IMG/VR virus record: IMGVR_UViG_3300032182_000187
Location: 1-64,000 of that record
Length of the DNA: 64,000 nt
From: a virus
Strand: one strand, 5' to 3'
The translations under genes and the position numbers were made by a program. Of this stretch, positions 55,165 through 61,316 are shown piece by piece (position 1 is the first letter of the stretch; each line of letters starts with the position of its first letter). The notes under the pieces are model-generated. The model did not search any database. It was not told the origin of the DNA and was given only the letters and a program-made list of their open reading frames with translations.

Positions 55165-55358
55165 TGATGTAATTCATTTTCATTGTAATAGAGATAGACT
55201 GTATCATCATCTCCTTTAATCCATTCCAGATACTCATCACCAATAGCAATGGCATCTTCCATACGATCATCTCTAATTAATTCATTGAAACGATCTTGGA
55301 AATATAGGAGGATTTGGTCAGACTGTCTTGAGACAGATTCTTGTTCATTGTGGTTCAT
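55161..55358 (-). CDS. Small acidic helical protein (65 aa)
   Basis: A 65-residue protein: MNHNEQESVSRQSDQILLYF, QDRFNELIRDDRMEDAIAIG, DEYLEWIKGDDDTVYLYYN. Helix-rich with an acidic C-terminus. ATG at 55358 follows GAGGA at a 12-nt distance; the ATG at 55370 has the same GAGGA too close. It overlaps the upstream gene by 14 nt. No family recognised. Confidence 0.7.
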   Translation of the reverse strand: MNHNEQESVSRQSDQILLYFQDRFNELIRDDRMEDAIAIGDEYLEWIKGDDDTVYLYYNENELHQ

Positions 55359-55569
55359 AGGTAAGAACATTCCTCAAATGATCATAGGAGATAAACTTAT
55401 GTGGTTTAATGAGTTCAGCAATTGCTCTGGCAAACTCATTAGGGAAATATGCATGATATCTCCAGTAGAGAGTTGTCTCTCTTTCAGACAATGTAGTCTT
55501 GGGTTGTGGTTTATCGTTAATAATGACCATGAGTTCTTTCACATGATCTGCGACGATGGATGGTCTCAT
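55345..55569 (-). CDS. Small protein, function unknown (74 aa)
   Basis: A 74-residue protein: MRPSIVADHVKELMVIINDK, TTLYWRYHAYFPNEFARAIA, ELIKPHKFISYDHLRNVL. Mixed helix with a conserved-looking Tyr/Trp cluster. It overlaps the upstream gene's end by 4 nt (ATGA) and is part of the tightly coupled run of small genes. Confidence 0.75.
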   Translation of the reverse strand: MRPSIVADHVKELMVIINDKPQPKTTLSERETTLYWRYHAYFPNEFARAIAELIKPHKFISYDHLRNVLTYEPQ

Positions 55570-55802
55570 TTAGTGAATACCTCAGGTTGATTGGCGAATT
55601 GGTGCAAGAAATCGATGCAAGATTTGTAGCATTGATATTGCATTGGTTGGAGATCAATCCAATCAATAGGATCAGCACTATCCCAGTCAACGTATTCTAC
55701 ATCATCATCTTGAATGATGTCTGCAGAAATTGCTGTGCCATTATAGTCAATAGCGAGTGCTTTATTTCCAACAACAATGTACATGCAGTCATCGTAGATC
55801 AT
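55566..55802 (-). CDS. Small acidic protein (78 aa)
   Basis: A 78-residue protein: MIYDDCMYIVVGNKALAIDY then an acidic segment (IIQDDDVEYVDWDSADPIDW) and IDLQPMQYQCYKSCIDFLHQ. Two short beta strands followed by a helix rich in Cys and Gln. Overlaps the next gene by 4 nt. Unknown. Confidence 0.75.
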   Translation of the reverse strand: MIYDDCMYIVVGNKALAIDYNGTAISADIIQDDDVEYVDWDSADPIDWIDLQPMQYQCYKSCIDFLHQFANQPEVFTK

Positions 55803-55841
55803 GGTGTTCCTCCTAGTGTGTGTCTTTAGATCTTAGCAGAG

Positions 55842-55982
55842 TTAGTCAAACTTGTCAAGCAAATCATGGGGCAGGTCCTCTTCAGGTGCAAAGGTAATCA
55901 TTTCCTCTGCTTCATGTAGGATCTTGAGACGAAGTGTCTCATCATTGAAATAATCTTGGGTGAGATCTTCCTGGTAGGTCAT
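55842..55982 (-). CDS. Small acidic protein (46 aa)
   Basis: A 46-residue acidic protein: MTYQEDLTQDYFNDETLRLK, ILHEAEEMITFAPEEDL. Too small for a recognised family; helical and strongly acidic. Start and stop codon overlap with the upstream gene (ATGA) supports it. A 39-nt gap follows. Confidence 0.7.
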   Translation of the reverse strand: MTYQEDLTQDYFNDETLRLKILHEAEEMITFAPEEDLPHDLLDKFD

Positions 55983-56179
55983 GCTGGTTCAATAATGTTG
56001 TTGAGTCCTGGTGTGTGAATGAGACAGACGTTTTTGCTGCGATCAGCAAATTCTTTGATGCAAATAGACATATAATGCCTATCAGGATCAGAATAGACTA
56101 CTCTACCGAGAAATCCATTAATCCTGACTTGTGCTCCAACTGGATACATATCGTCGCTCGGTGATCGGTTGTTCTTCAT
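55979..56179 (-). CDS. Small beta-rich protein (66 aa)
   Basis: A 66-residue protein: MKNNRSPSDDMYPVGAQVRI, NGFLGRVVYSDPDRHYMSIC, then KNVCLIHTPGLNNI. The pattern G..V.I.G..G.V......R.....I......R.....V.L suggests a small SH3-like beta barrel. A second in-frame ATG at 56149 could be used, which would shorten the 62-nt overlap with the upstream gene. Unknown. Confidence 0.7.
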   Translation of the reverse strand: MKNNRSPSDDMYPVGAQVRINGFLGRVVYSDPDRHYMSICIKEFADRSKNVCLIHTPGLNNIIEPA

Positions 56180-56375
56180 GGCATATGCTTAAAGAATCGG
56201 GATAGAGTGTCGCAGCAATGTAGTGTGCTTGCTCAGGTGACGATGCAATAACATATGTACGGACAAAGTAGAAAGTTTCTTCTTCTCCGTCGCCCATGGG
56301 CATTTCAATTTCAAGTTCGTAGACATGTCCTGAACGGAGATGACTAGCGAATCCGTGGACTACATCAGCAATCAT
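56118..56375 (-). CDS. Small protein, function unknown (85 aa)
   Basis: An 85-residue protein: MIADVVHGFASHLRSGHVYE, LEIEMPMGDGEEETFYFVRT, ASSPEQAHYIAATLYPDS. Looks like a small ferredoxin-like alpha/beta fold with 'YVIASSPEQAHYIA' as the helix; similar to small T4-like phage proteins of unknown function. It overlaps the gene before it by 11 nt. Confidence 0.72.
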   Translation of the reverse strand: MIADVVHGFASHLRSGHVYELEIEMPMGDGEEETFYFVRTYVIASSPEQAHYIAATLYPDSLSICHEEQPITERRYVSSWSTSQD

Positions 56376-56517
56376 ATTCTAATGTCGCTGGTAGGTCCGC
56401 TTGTTCTTTTAGGATCTCGTTCTCCTTACGTAGTTTGTTGTTTTCCTCTTGGAGGAACTTTACTAAGTCAGACATCTCTTGGACTAGAGCATCTGCTTGT
56501 TGAGTGGATACGACCAT
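56365..56517 (-). CDS. Coiled-coil microprotein (50 aa)
   Basis: A 50-residue leucine-zipper-like protein: MVVSTQQADALVQEMSDLVK then FLQEENNKLRKENEILKEQA. Heptad spacing and Glu/Lys/Asn content over residues 10-40 indicate a dimeric coiled coil. It is not large enough for a domain and has no enzyme motif. A TCTAAATA lies ~27 nt upstream. Overlaps the next gene by 11 nt. Confidence 0.72.
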   Translation of the reverse strand: MVVSTQQADALVQEMSDLVKFLQEENNKLRKENEILKEQADLPATLEYDC

Positions 56518-56546
56518 GTTTAATACCGTGTCGGAATCAGATGTAT

Positions 56547-56681
56547 TTAGAGGAACTCATACATGAAGTAATCAACTGTTACTTCAAGACGTGCTGCTTC
56601 CTCTTCAATTGCTTTAGTGAACAGCAAATCAATGTCACCATCCTCATATTGTTGGAGGATATCAAGTTGGTCATTAGTCAT
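56547..56681 (-). CDS. Acidic helical microprotein (44 aa)
   Basis: A 44-residue protein: MTNDQLDILQQYEDGDIDLL then FTKAIEEEAARLEVTVDYFM. Helix-forming and acidic. Overlaps the previous gene by 8 nt, which supports translation, but function is unknown. Confidence 0.65.
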   Translation of the reverse strand: MTNDQLDILQQYEDGDIDLLFTKAIEEEAARLEVTVDYFMYEFL

Positions 56682-56835
56682 CAAGGTCTTGCTCCATGAA
56701 ATCAAGTAGTTTTTGATACAGATTGCTTGAATCTACATCGCATTGTTGTTGAAAGAATGCCTCATCTCGTGTTGATAACTGTTGCATGGCGGAGATGAGA
56801 AATTCTGATTCGTTGTACGTAAGTGTGCATTCCAT
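56674..56835 (-). CDS. Small acidic protein (53 aa)
   Basis: A 53-residue protein: MECTLTYNESEFLISAMQQL, STRDEAFFQQQCDVDSSNLY, QKLLDFMEQDLDD. ATG at 56835 was chosen because AGGAGT lies at a good distance and overlaps the end of the upstream membrane microprotein gene. The longer open frame adds ten residues without such a site. No family recognised. Confidence 0.7.
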   Translation of the reverse strand: MECTLTYNESEFLISAMQQLSTRDEAFFQQQCDVDSSNLYQKLLDFMEQDLDD

Positions 56836-56842
56836 TGCCTGA

Positions 56843-56932
56843 TTACTCCTGCAATAATAAAACAATTAGTAATGAGATAAGAAAGGAGTATAACAGTACG
56901 TAAGAGAGCAATATTGTCTGCCTCTCTGTCAT
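56843..56932 (-). CDS. Single-span membrane microprotein (29 aa)
   Basis: A 29-residue peptide, MTERQTILLSYVLLYSFLIS then LLIVLLLQE. After a short polar N-terminus it is almost wholly hydrophobic, so one transmembrane helix is likely. AGGAGGGACGTA precedes the ATG, a strong ribosome site. It could insert into the host cytoplasmic or thylakoid membrane; a role in lysis or host takeover is only a guess. Confidence 0.65.
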   Translation of the reverse strand: MTERQTILLSYVLLYSFLISLLIVLLLQE

Positions 56933-56977
56933 TACGTCCCTCCTTTCTTCCTAATGCTAAACTCCATAGTCTCCACA

Positions 56978-57118
56978 TTACAGTTTAGCAGTGACACCTA
57001 TGATAGTGGCATTAGGATTACGTGCCAGAGCAGTTTCTCTGGCATCCTGATAGTCAGTGGCATGTACAGTCTCGACAAATACTTTGCCTGCCTTGTACAT
57101 TTTTACTTCACAAATCAT
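56978..57118 (-). CDS. Small alpha/beta protein (46 aa)
   Basis: A 46-residue protein: MICEVKMYKAGKVFVETVHA, TDYQDARETALARNPNATII, GVTAKL. Two strands, a helix (YQDARETALAR) and a terminal strand fit a small beta-alpha-beta fold seen in other short phage proteins. Its start overlaps the upstream gene by 4 nt. Confidence 0.7.
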   Translation of the reverse strand: MICEVKMYKAGKVFVETVHATDYQDARETALARNPNATIIGVTAKL

Positions 57119-57303
57119 GCGTCGTAACCTTCACGACGGAGCATGATACGACGTACATCAATAGCGTCATTCTCATTGGCATAGATGCCAATACGTACCC
57201 GAGACTCACGATGCACCAGTTCCCAACGATGAGAACCAATGATGCCACGAACAATGTAAGGATTGCCAGTGCCTTGAGGATAGGGTTTCTTTTGGAATTG
57301 CAT
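57115..57303 (-). CDS. Small basic protein (62 aa)
   Basis: A 62-residue protein: MQFQKKPYPQGTGNPYIVRG, IIGSHRWELVHRESRVRIGI, YANENDAIDVRRIMLRREGY. Ends with a basic helix; strands earlier. It couples to the next gene through an ATGA overlap. No family recognised. Confidence 0.72.
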   Translation of the reverse strand: MQFQKKPYPQGTGNPYIVRGIIGSHRWELVHRESRVRIGIYANENDAIDVRRIMLRREGYDA

Positions 57304-57309
57304 GATGAA

Positions 57310-57447
57310 TCAGTTGAAGTTGTGCAAATTGTGCCACACGGCACCGATGTTCATGTGACCGTGGAAGTACCCTGCAATGATAACACAGAGGGTGAAGAAT
57401 ATCACCCCCAGGAACATGAGGATAGGTGTGATGGGTTTATCTTGCAT
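57310..57447 (-). CDS. Single-span membrane microprotein (45 aa)
   Basis: A 45-residue peptide: MQDKPITPILMFLGVIFFTL, CVIIAGYFHGHMNIGAVWHN. Residues ~8-27 form one hydrophobic helix and the tail is His/Asn-rich. It lies within a small-gene operon, overlapping the end of the gene before it by 11 nt. Ribosome site is weak, so confidence is moderate. Confidence 0.55.
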   Translation of the reverse strand: MQDKPITPILMFLGVIFFTLCVIIAGYFHGHMNIGAVWHNLHNFN

Positions 57448-57844
57448 AGAGATAACCACCAGACCAGTCGGCGTGAGTGTAGAGATACTCACGATCGCCT
57501 TCCTTGAGGATATTATAGCGTATCCCCTTCGCTGGTGCATTGATGCTGGCGGGTTTGTACACATCACCAGTGTTACGATCCACGAAGGCATGGACAGACC
57601 TGCTGTTGCCACTGTCCTTCATCATCACCTTCAGGTAACGACGACCACGAGTGATGTAGAACTCCATGGAAGCACCATGCTCAACGATCTCATCGATCTT
57701 GGACTGGTGATAGTCCATGTTGATGTCGTTAGCAATGCTCCGCTTGTGGTGGCGGATCTGGTAGTCCTTGAAGTTCATGTAGAGTGCATCACACAGCATC
57801 ACAGTGTAGTCCTCGACACGTTCCGCAGTCAGTGTGGTGTTCAT
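57437..57844 (-). CDS. Conserved phage protein, function unknown (135 aa)
   Basis: A 135-residue protein: MNTTLTAERVEDYTVMLCDA, YQIRHHKRSIANDINMDYHQ, then MEFYITRGRRYLKVMMKDSG, SVHAFVDRNTGDVYKPASIN and APAKGIRYNIL. The second half 'GRRYLK(V/I)....S.HAF(V)D...GDV(Y/F)KPA....PAKG.R(Y/F)N' is a pattern common in cyanophage small proteins of unknown function. No catalytic residues stand out. Central in the small-gene operon. Confidence 0.8.
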   Translation of the reverse strand: MNTTLTAERVEDYTVMLCDALYMNFKDYQIRHHKRSIANDINMDYHQSKIDEIVEHGASMEFYITRGRRYLKVMMKDSGNSRSVHAFVDRNTGDVYKPASINAPAKGIRYNILKEGDREYLYTHADWSGGYLYAR

Positions 57845-57870
57845 GGGTGGTTCCCTTGATTACTCCGTAA

Positions 57871-58077
57871 TCATAGAGCGTCAAACAGGTCCCTGAGGTC
57901 CATCAGTGCCACTTTGCTCTCTGTCATAGCGGTGATGGTGTCCGACAGTTTGTCGATTATACTCTGGTGCTTCACGCCAGGACTAATAATCTGCTCTGTT
58001 TTTGCGATGTTGTAACTAGAAGTACGTTGCAGACACATAATAATGTGCTGCAACTCTTCTTTAGTGAACTTATTCAT
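57871..58077 (-). CDS. Small helical protein (68 aa)
   Basis: A 68-residue helical protein: MNKFTKEELQHIIMCLQRTS, IISPGVKHQSIIDKLSDTIT, ALMDLRDLFDAL. The N-terminus (FTKEELQHI...L......) is a helix-cap pattern shared by other short phage proteins. It starts with an ATGA overlap to the gene before it. A 26-nt gap follows. Confidence 0.72.
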   Translation of the reverse strand: MNKFTKEELQHIIMCLQRTSSYNIAKTEQIISPGVKHQSIIDKLSDTITAMTESKVALMDLRDLFDAL

Positions 58078-58253
58078 TTTGGTCTGTTGACATGACGATC
58101 AAACAATCTCATTTGATAACCTTCCCTAAACGCTTGAAGGATGATGTTATCATAGCTATGTGAGTGTAGCGGAATATGTCTGTGCAGAAGATAGTCTTCA
58201 CAGTCTTCTGCCAGTTGTTCTTTAAACTCGTGGTCCAATGCATCTAAATTCAT
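58074..58253 (-). CDS. Histidine-rich small protein (59 aa)
   Basis: A 59-residue protein: MNLDALDHEFKEQLAEDCED, YLLHRHIPLHSHSYDNIILQ, AFREGYQMRLFDRHVNRPK. It has seven histidines, three of them in HRHIPLHSH, which could bind metal. It follows the stop of the previous gene directly (TGAATG) and overlaps the next by 4 nt. Unknown. Confidence 0.65.
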   Translation of the reverse strand: MNLDALDHEFKEQLAEDCEDYLLHRHIPLHSHSYDNIILQAFREGYQMRLFDRHVNRPK

Positions 58254-58508
58254 TCAATATCCTGTATAACGGAATACCGCATGTTCCTTGTAATCATTCA
58301 TCTGTTGTTCCAATTGTGTGTTGTTACCAATCTCTTTCATGATGGCATGTTGTTGGATTTCGGTTGGTCTTAAATATTCACCAGTGTCGGGATGCTTGAT
58401 TTCAATATCCTCAGTAGTGAGGAAAAAAGCGACAATAGGTGTTTCACCCGAGCGAATTGATGAATACTCATCAAGCCAGGACTTTAGTTGATCTAGAGTG
58501 TAGTACAT
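58254..58508 (-). CDS. Small protein, function unknown (84 aa)
   Basis: An 84-residue protein: MYYTLDQLKSWLDEYSSIRS, TPIVAFFLTTEDIEIKHPDT, GEYLRPTEIQQHAIMKEIGN. Mixed alpha/beta with no signature I know. Overlaps the previous gene by 38 nt and is followed immediately by the His-rich gene. Confidence 0.72.
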   Translation of the reverse strand: MYYTLDQLKSWLDEYSSIRSGETPIVAFFLTTEDIEIKHPDTGEYLRPTEIQQHAIMKEIGNNTQLEQQMNDYKEHAVFRYTGY

Positions 58509-58686
58509 GAGAGAGAATTTCTTTGGTGGTGGTCATACAGGAACGAGCATAACCAGTGGCATATGCATAACCACAATCAGGGTCAGCATTAGGTGCATCA
58601 TAACATTTTTGAATGGCACTGTCAAGATCCTCAATAAGTTTTGAGAGGATCTCATCATCAATTGTCGAGAGTTGCACGGATGTCAT
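58471..58686 (-). CDS. Small protein, function unknown (71 aa)
   Basis: A 71-residue protein: MTSVQLSTIDDEILSKLIED, LDSAIQKCYDAPNADPDCGY, YARSCMTTTKEILSHVL. A two-helix protein with a Cys-containing loop. I chose ATG 58686 over the longer frame to 58791 because the upstream part overlaps another gene in an unlikely way. Unknown. Confidence 0.68.
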   Translation of the reverse strand: MTSVQLSTIDDEILSKLIEDLDSAIQKCYDAPNADPDCGYAYATGYARSCMTTTKEILSHVLHSRSTKVLA

Positions 58687-58861
58687 CGAATGAGATGTCA
58701 GGGAAATGGAGACGGGTTTGCTCGTCTGATTGGTCCCACAGTTTACTATGGATAACCAGAGAGTCAACTTGAAAGAACTGCTCACACTCATCTACGTCAG
58801 TAGCGAGAGCACGTTGAAGGAGTTCGATCAGAAAATCACATTCATCAGCATTGAGTTCCAT
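58658..58861 (-). CDS. Small acidic protein (67 aa)
   Basis: A 67-residue acidic protein: MELNADECDFLIELLQRALA, TDVDECEQFFQVDSLVIHSK, LHFPDISFDDIRATLDN. First gene after a terminator. The longer open frame to 58960 would run through that terminator, so the ATG at 58861 is preferred. Just upstream, TTGTGT and TATATA separated by 17 nt could be a sigma-70-like promoter, which would give an almost leaderless message. Confidence 0.68.
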   Translation of the reverse strand: MELNADECDFLIELLQRALATDVDECEQFFQVDSLVIHSKLWDQSDEQTRLHFPDISFDDIRATLDN

Positions 58862-58892
58862 AATGTATATAGCGAACATGATCAATATACAC

Positions 58893-58917
58893 AAAAAAAG
58901 CAGGGCGTCTGCCCTGC
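58893..58917 (-). terminator. Intrinsic terminator
   Basis: A 7-bp stem GCAGGGC/GCCCTGC (58900-58906 with 58911-58917), 4-nt loop, then seven T on the minus strand. It ends the transcript of the Cys/His-rich microprotein gene. Confidence 0.9.
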
Positions 58918-58941
58918 CTGTGTCAGCGTATAAACTGTCTA

Positions 58942-59073
58942 CTATGGGTGGACATGACACTCAGTGCCATGACAGTGGTGATTGCCACCATCCCAGTGAA
59001 ATGCTCCGTGAGCGATCTCCCAGGTGCTAACAGAAATCACACTAGTTGCGAGAATAGTAAAGAATGTATTCAT
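58942..59073 (-). CDS. Cys/His-rich microprotein with hydrophobic N-terminus (43 aa)
   Basis: A 43-residue peptide: hydrophobic MNTFFTILATSVISVSTWEI then HGAFHWDGGNHHCHGTECHVHP. The C-terminal half has six His and two Cys in 22 residues, a plausible metal-binding cluster; the N-terminus looks like a membrane anchor or signal sequence. A perfect TATAAATA promoter lies 30 nt upstream and a terminator follows, so it seems to be expressed alone, late in infection. Copper, zinc or iron binding is inference. Confidence 0.7.
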   Translation of the reverse strand: MNTFFTILATSVISVSTWEIAHGAFHWDGGNHHCHGTECHVHP

Positions 59074-59101
59074 CTGAAAATAAAATTGAACGCTTACAAA
59101 G

Positions 59102-59242
59102 TTATTTATATTCTTTTTCTAGTCTTTCTAATCTATTCTCCAACTCATAGAGGAGATTGGTTGTACCAATGTTTTCCTCTTCTAACCGATCAATCCTGTC
59201 CTCTAATGTTGTGATATACTCTTGTAAGTCATCGTATTGCAT
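59102..59242 (-). CDS. Coiled-coil microprotein (46 aa)
   Basis: A 46-residue protein: MQYDDLQEYITTLEDRIDRL, EEENIGTTNLLYELENRLER, LEKEYK. Strong heptad pattern along almost the whole length. Its last codons TAT AAA TAA form a TATAAATA late promoter for the next gene. Function unknown. Confidence 0.72.
   Translation of the reverse strand: MQYDDLQEYITTLEDRIDRLEEENIGTTNLLYELENRLERLEKEYK
59103..59110 (-). promoter_or_regulatory. Late promoter TATAAATA
   Basis: Exact TATAAATA on the minus strand made by the final Tyr-Lys-stop codons of the coiled-coil gene, ~30 nt before the Cys/His-rich microprotein ATG at 59073. Confidence 0.65.
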
Positions 59243-59247
59243 TTTTT

Positions 59248-59652
59248 CTACAGCACAGGTTCTTTTATATATGCTCCTGTGTATTTGTAGAGTTTATATT
59301 TGCAATTGTACCTGTTAATATACTTAACAGCGTGCTCCTCACATGTAAACCAACACTTCTTTTTCTCAGACATGTCATCAAGATAGTATGGAAACATCTG
59401 CACCCATGGGAACAGTTCTTTCTTCCTACTATTCATCACCTTAATCTCTGGTTTCTTTGCCCTCGCTTTCCGAGTTGTAGTAGTTCCACGTACCGTTTTC
59501 TTCTGGCGAGTAGAAGTAGGGACTGACGAAGGTTTCTTCGTTGATTGCTTTGATGTACTCTTGGTATTTGTCGGTTTCTTCTTGCTCGGTGCTCTTTTCT
59601 TTTTGCTGGGTGTCGATACGGTGCTTGATTTGGTCTTGCTGGTCCTGGGCAT
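59248..59652 (-). CDS. Lysine/serine/threonine-rich protein with folded C-terminus (134 aa)
   Basis: A 134-residue protein. Residues 1-~70 are a basic disordered tail (MPRTSKTKSSTVSTPSKKKR with SKKKPTNTKS), rather like a histone or DNA-binding tail. Residues ~72-134 look folded: MNSRKKELFPWVQMFPYYLD, KKCWFTCEEHAVKYINRYNC. AACAGGAGAAATGT before the ATG at 59652 is a strong ribosome site. The first 212 nt overlap the previous gene in a different frame. Possible nucleic-acid binding; inference. Confidence 0.68.
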   Translation of the reverse strand: MPRTSKTKSSTVSTPSKKKRAPSKKKPTNTKSTSKQSTKKPSSVPTSTRQKKTVRGTTTTRKARAKKPEIKVMNSRKKELFPWVQMFPYYLDDMSEKKKCWFTCEEHAVKYINRYNCKYKLYKYTGAYIKEPVL

Positions 59653-59812
59653 ACATTTCTCCTGTTGATTCATCATAATACCATGTCCACTCACTATCAT
59701 CGAGACATGTCCACTCATCCTCTAGATCTTCACCAACCCATCGTTTGAGTGCATCGTAGCGATCACGCCACATCTTAACTTCTTCTTCAAGTTGTTTGAT
59801 TCTGTCTTCCAT
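59441..59812 (-). CDS. Acidic coiled-coil protein (123 aa), overlaps the next gene
   Basis: A 123-residue protein. Residues 1-~28 are a coiled coil (MEDRIKQLEEEVKMWRDRYD), the rest acidic, aromatic and disordered-looking (DLEDEWTCLDDSEWTWYYDE, later FVSPYFYSPEENGTWNYYNS). TCAGGAGATGAC before the ATG at 59812 is a good ribosome site inside the end of the carbamoyltransferase gene. Its last 212 nt also encode the start of the lysine-rich protein in another frame. Confidence 0.7.
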   Translation of the reverse strand: MEDRIKQLEEEVKMWRDRYDALKRWVGEDLEDEWTCLDDSEWTWYYDESTGEMYAQDQQDQIKHRIDTQQKEKSTEQEETDKYQEYIKAINEETFVSPYFYSPEENGTWNYYNSESEGKETRD

Positions 59813-59813
59813 G

Positions 59814-61316
59814 TCATCTCCTGATAATATCATTGCCAGCAACAACACAATCGAGATCAGATTGATGCAACAGATCTACAGCGTCTTGAATGTGTCCTGC
59901 GATAGGTTTACCATTATTATTTAATGATGTGTTCAATACCATAGGAATTCCAGTAATAGTGTTAAATTTATCAATTAATTGATAATAATATGTGTGTGAT
60001 TGATCAACAGTTTGTATTCTAGATGTGCCATCTACATGTGAGATAGCAGGGAATCGATCTGGTTCACGTACATCGGCAACATATAACATATGTGGTGTAG
60101 GATCAGTCCATTTAAAATATACATCAACATGTTCCTCAAGGACCGATGCACCAAATGGTCTAAACCACTCACGATGTTTGACTCTCTGGTTTATAATATC
60201 CTTACCATTTGGTAGGGTTGGGTTCATCAATATACTACGATTACCAAGTGCTCTCGATCCTATCTCACCCTGTCCTTGATACCATCCAACAATAGCACCA
60301 TTTGCCAACATTTCAGCAACCTCAGTAATAGTTTCCTCTGTTGGTACACTATCAGGTGCCTCATCATCCTGCCAGAATGGGAAACCAGTTCTATCAAACT
60401 CTTCCTCTTGTTGATAATGTTGTCTAAGATATTCTACAATACCAAGACTGAGACCCTCATCACTACAATGTGGTGGAATAACTAATCTCTTATTTCTAAG
60501 AGCACATGTATTTCTGATTGCAGTGTTGAGTACACTATTCTGTGCAACACCACCACTGAATGATATTGTGAGTGCATCTTGTGAAGCAAAGTATTTACCA
60601 AAGATACGCTCAGTTGCTTCATGCCATAGACCAATGTAATCACATCTACGCTCCCAATCCATCATCTCAAATCCATATACACCCCATACATGGTTAATAT
60701 GCTCAATTGAGAAGCATTCTAATTGTCCTAACAAATGCTGATCGTCTAGCATTCTAGAGAATCCTTTCAATGCCATCAGTTTACCAGCAAAATCATAGGG
60801 ATTGCCTTCAATACCCATGTAATGACCAGCATAGTGTGGCATGATCTGACCAAGACTCATACAATCATCATTGCTATATGCTCGCTGCCTTTCTGTATTC
60901 CAAAACACAGAGTGTGATAAGTTATCATCACCCCACCCATCAAATACTAATGCTGTGTGTGATCCTTCATCAAGTGGCCATACACTCAACGCATGTGCCA
61001 AATGATGGTCTATTCTATGAATGGGACACTTAAATCCCATCTTCTCAAACACAGGTATGTCGAGATATTCATGAATAATAGTGTCATTTATCTGAAGATA
61101 TTCATGTTTATCTGCATCAATGACAATACCAACAGCATCTATCTCAGATGGTGTAACATTCCATCGTTTGAGTACATACTCCCATGATGATAAGTTATCA
61201 AATCCATGGTGCTTACGCTGTAGATCACGTTCTGACTTATAATACTTTACCTTAACACCGTCTGTATAGGTAATATTAGAGTCATGTTCACACAATCTAA
61301 GACCAAGGAATTTCAT
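59814..61316 (-). CDS. Carbamoyltransferase, NodU/CmcH family
   Basis: A 500-residue enzyme. The N-terminal YgjD/Kae1-like domain shows HHLAHA (104-109), FDGWGDDN (125-132) and SFSGGVAQNSVLN (252-264); the C-terminal domain has GQGEIGSRALGNRSILMNPT (348-367) and PMVLNTSLNNNGKPI. Family members make carbamoyl-adenylate from carbamoyl phosphate and ATP and pass the carbamoyl group to a hydroxyl, for example on antibiotics or Nod factors. Homologues occur in cyanophages. Here it follows a 2OG oxygenase and an unknown gene, which could supply or act with its substrate. Acceptor unknown. Confidence 0.93.
   Translation of the reverse strand: MKFLGLRLCEHDSNITYTDGVKVKYYKSERDLQRKHHGFDNLSSWEYVLKRWNVTPSEIDAVGIVIDADKHEYLQINDTIIHEYLDIPVFEKMGFKCPIHRIDHHLAHALSVWPLDEGSHTALVFDGWGDDNLSHSVFWNTERQRAYSNDDCMSLGQIMPHYAGHYMGIEGNPYDFAGKLMALKGFSRMLDDQHLLGQLECFSIEHINHVWGVYGFEMMDWERRCDYIGLWHEATERIFGKYFASQDALTISFSGGVAQNSVLNTAIRNTCALRNKRLVIPPHCSDEGLSLGIVEYLRQHYQQEEEFDRTGFPFWQDDEAPDSVPTEETITEVAEMLANGAIVGWYQGQGEIGSRALGNRSILMNPTLPNGKDIINQRVKHREWFRPFGASVLEEHVDVYFKWTDPTPHMLYVADVREPDRFPAISHVDGTSRIQTVDQSHTYYYQLIDKFNTITGIPMVLNTSLNNNGKPIAGHIQDAVDLLHQSDLDCVVAGNDIIRR

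Noticed and set aside
56733-56978. 81-codon minus-strand frame
   Set aside because: Overlaps the better supported 53-aa and 29-aa genes, both with good ribosome sites.
57310-57612. 100-codon version of the membrane microprotein
   Set aside because: The extra N-terminal part lies within the 135-aa gene in another frame and lacks a ribosome site; the ATG at 57447 is simpler.
57022-57859. Two plus-strand open frames of about 160 codons (57022-57507 and 57377-57859)
   Set aside because: They run opposite well-packed minus-strand genes that have ribosome sites and ATGA overlaps, and their residues are His/Thr/Val-biased without protein-like pattern.
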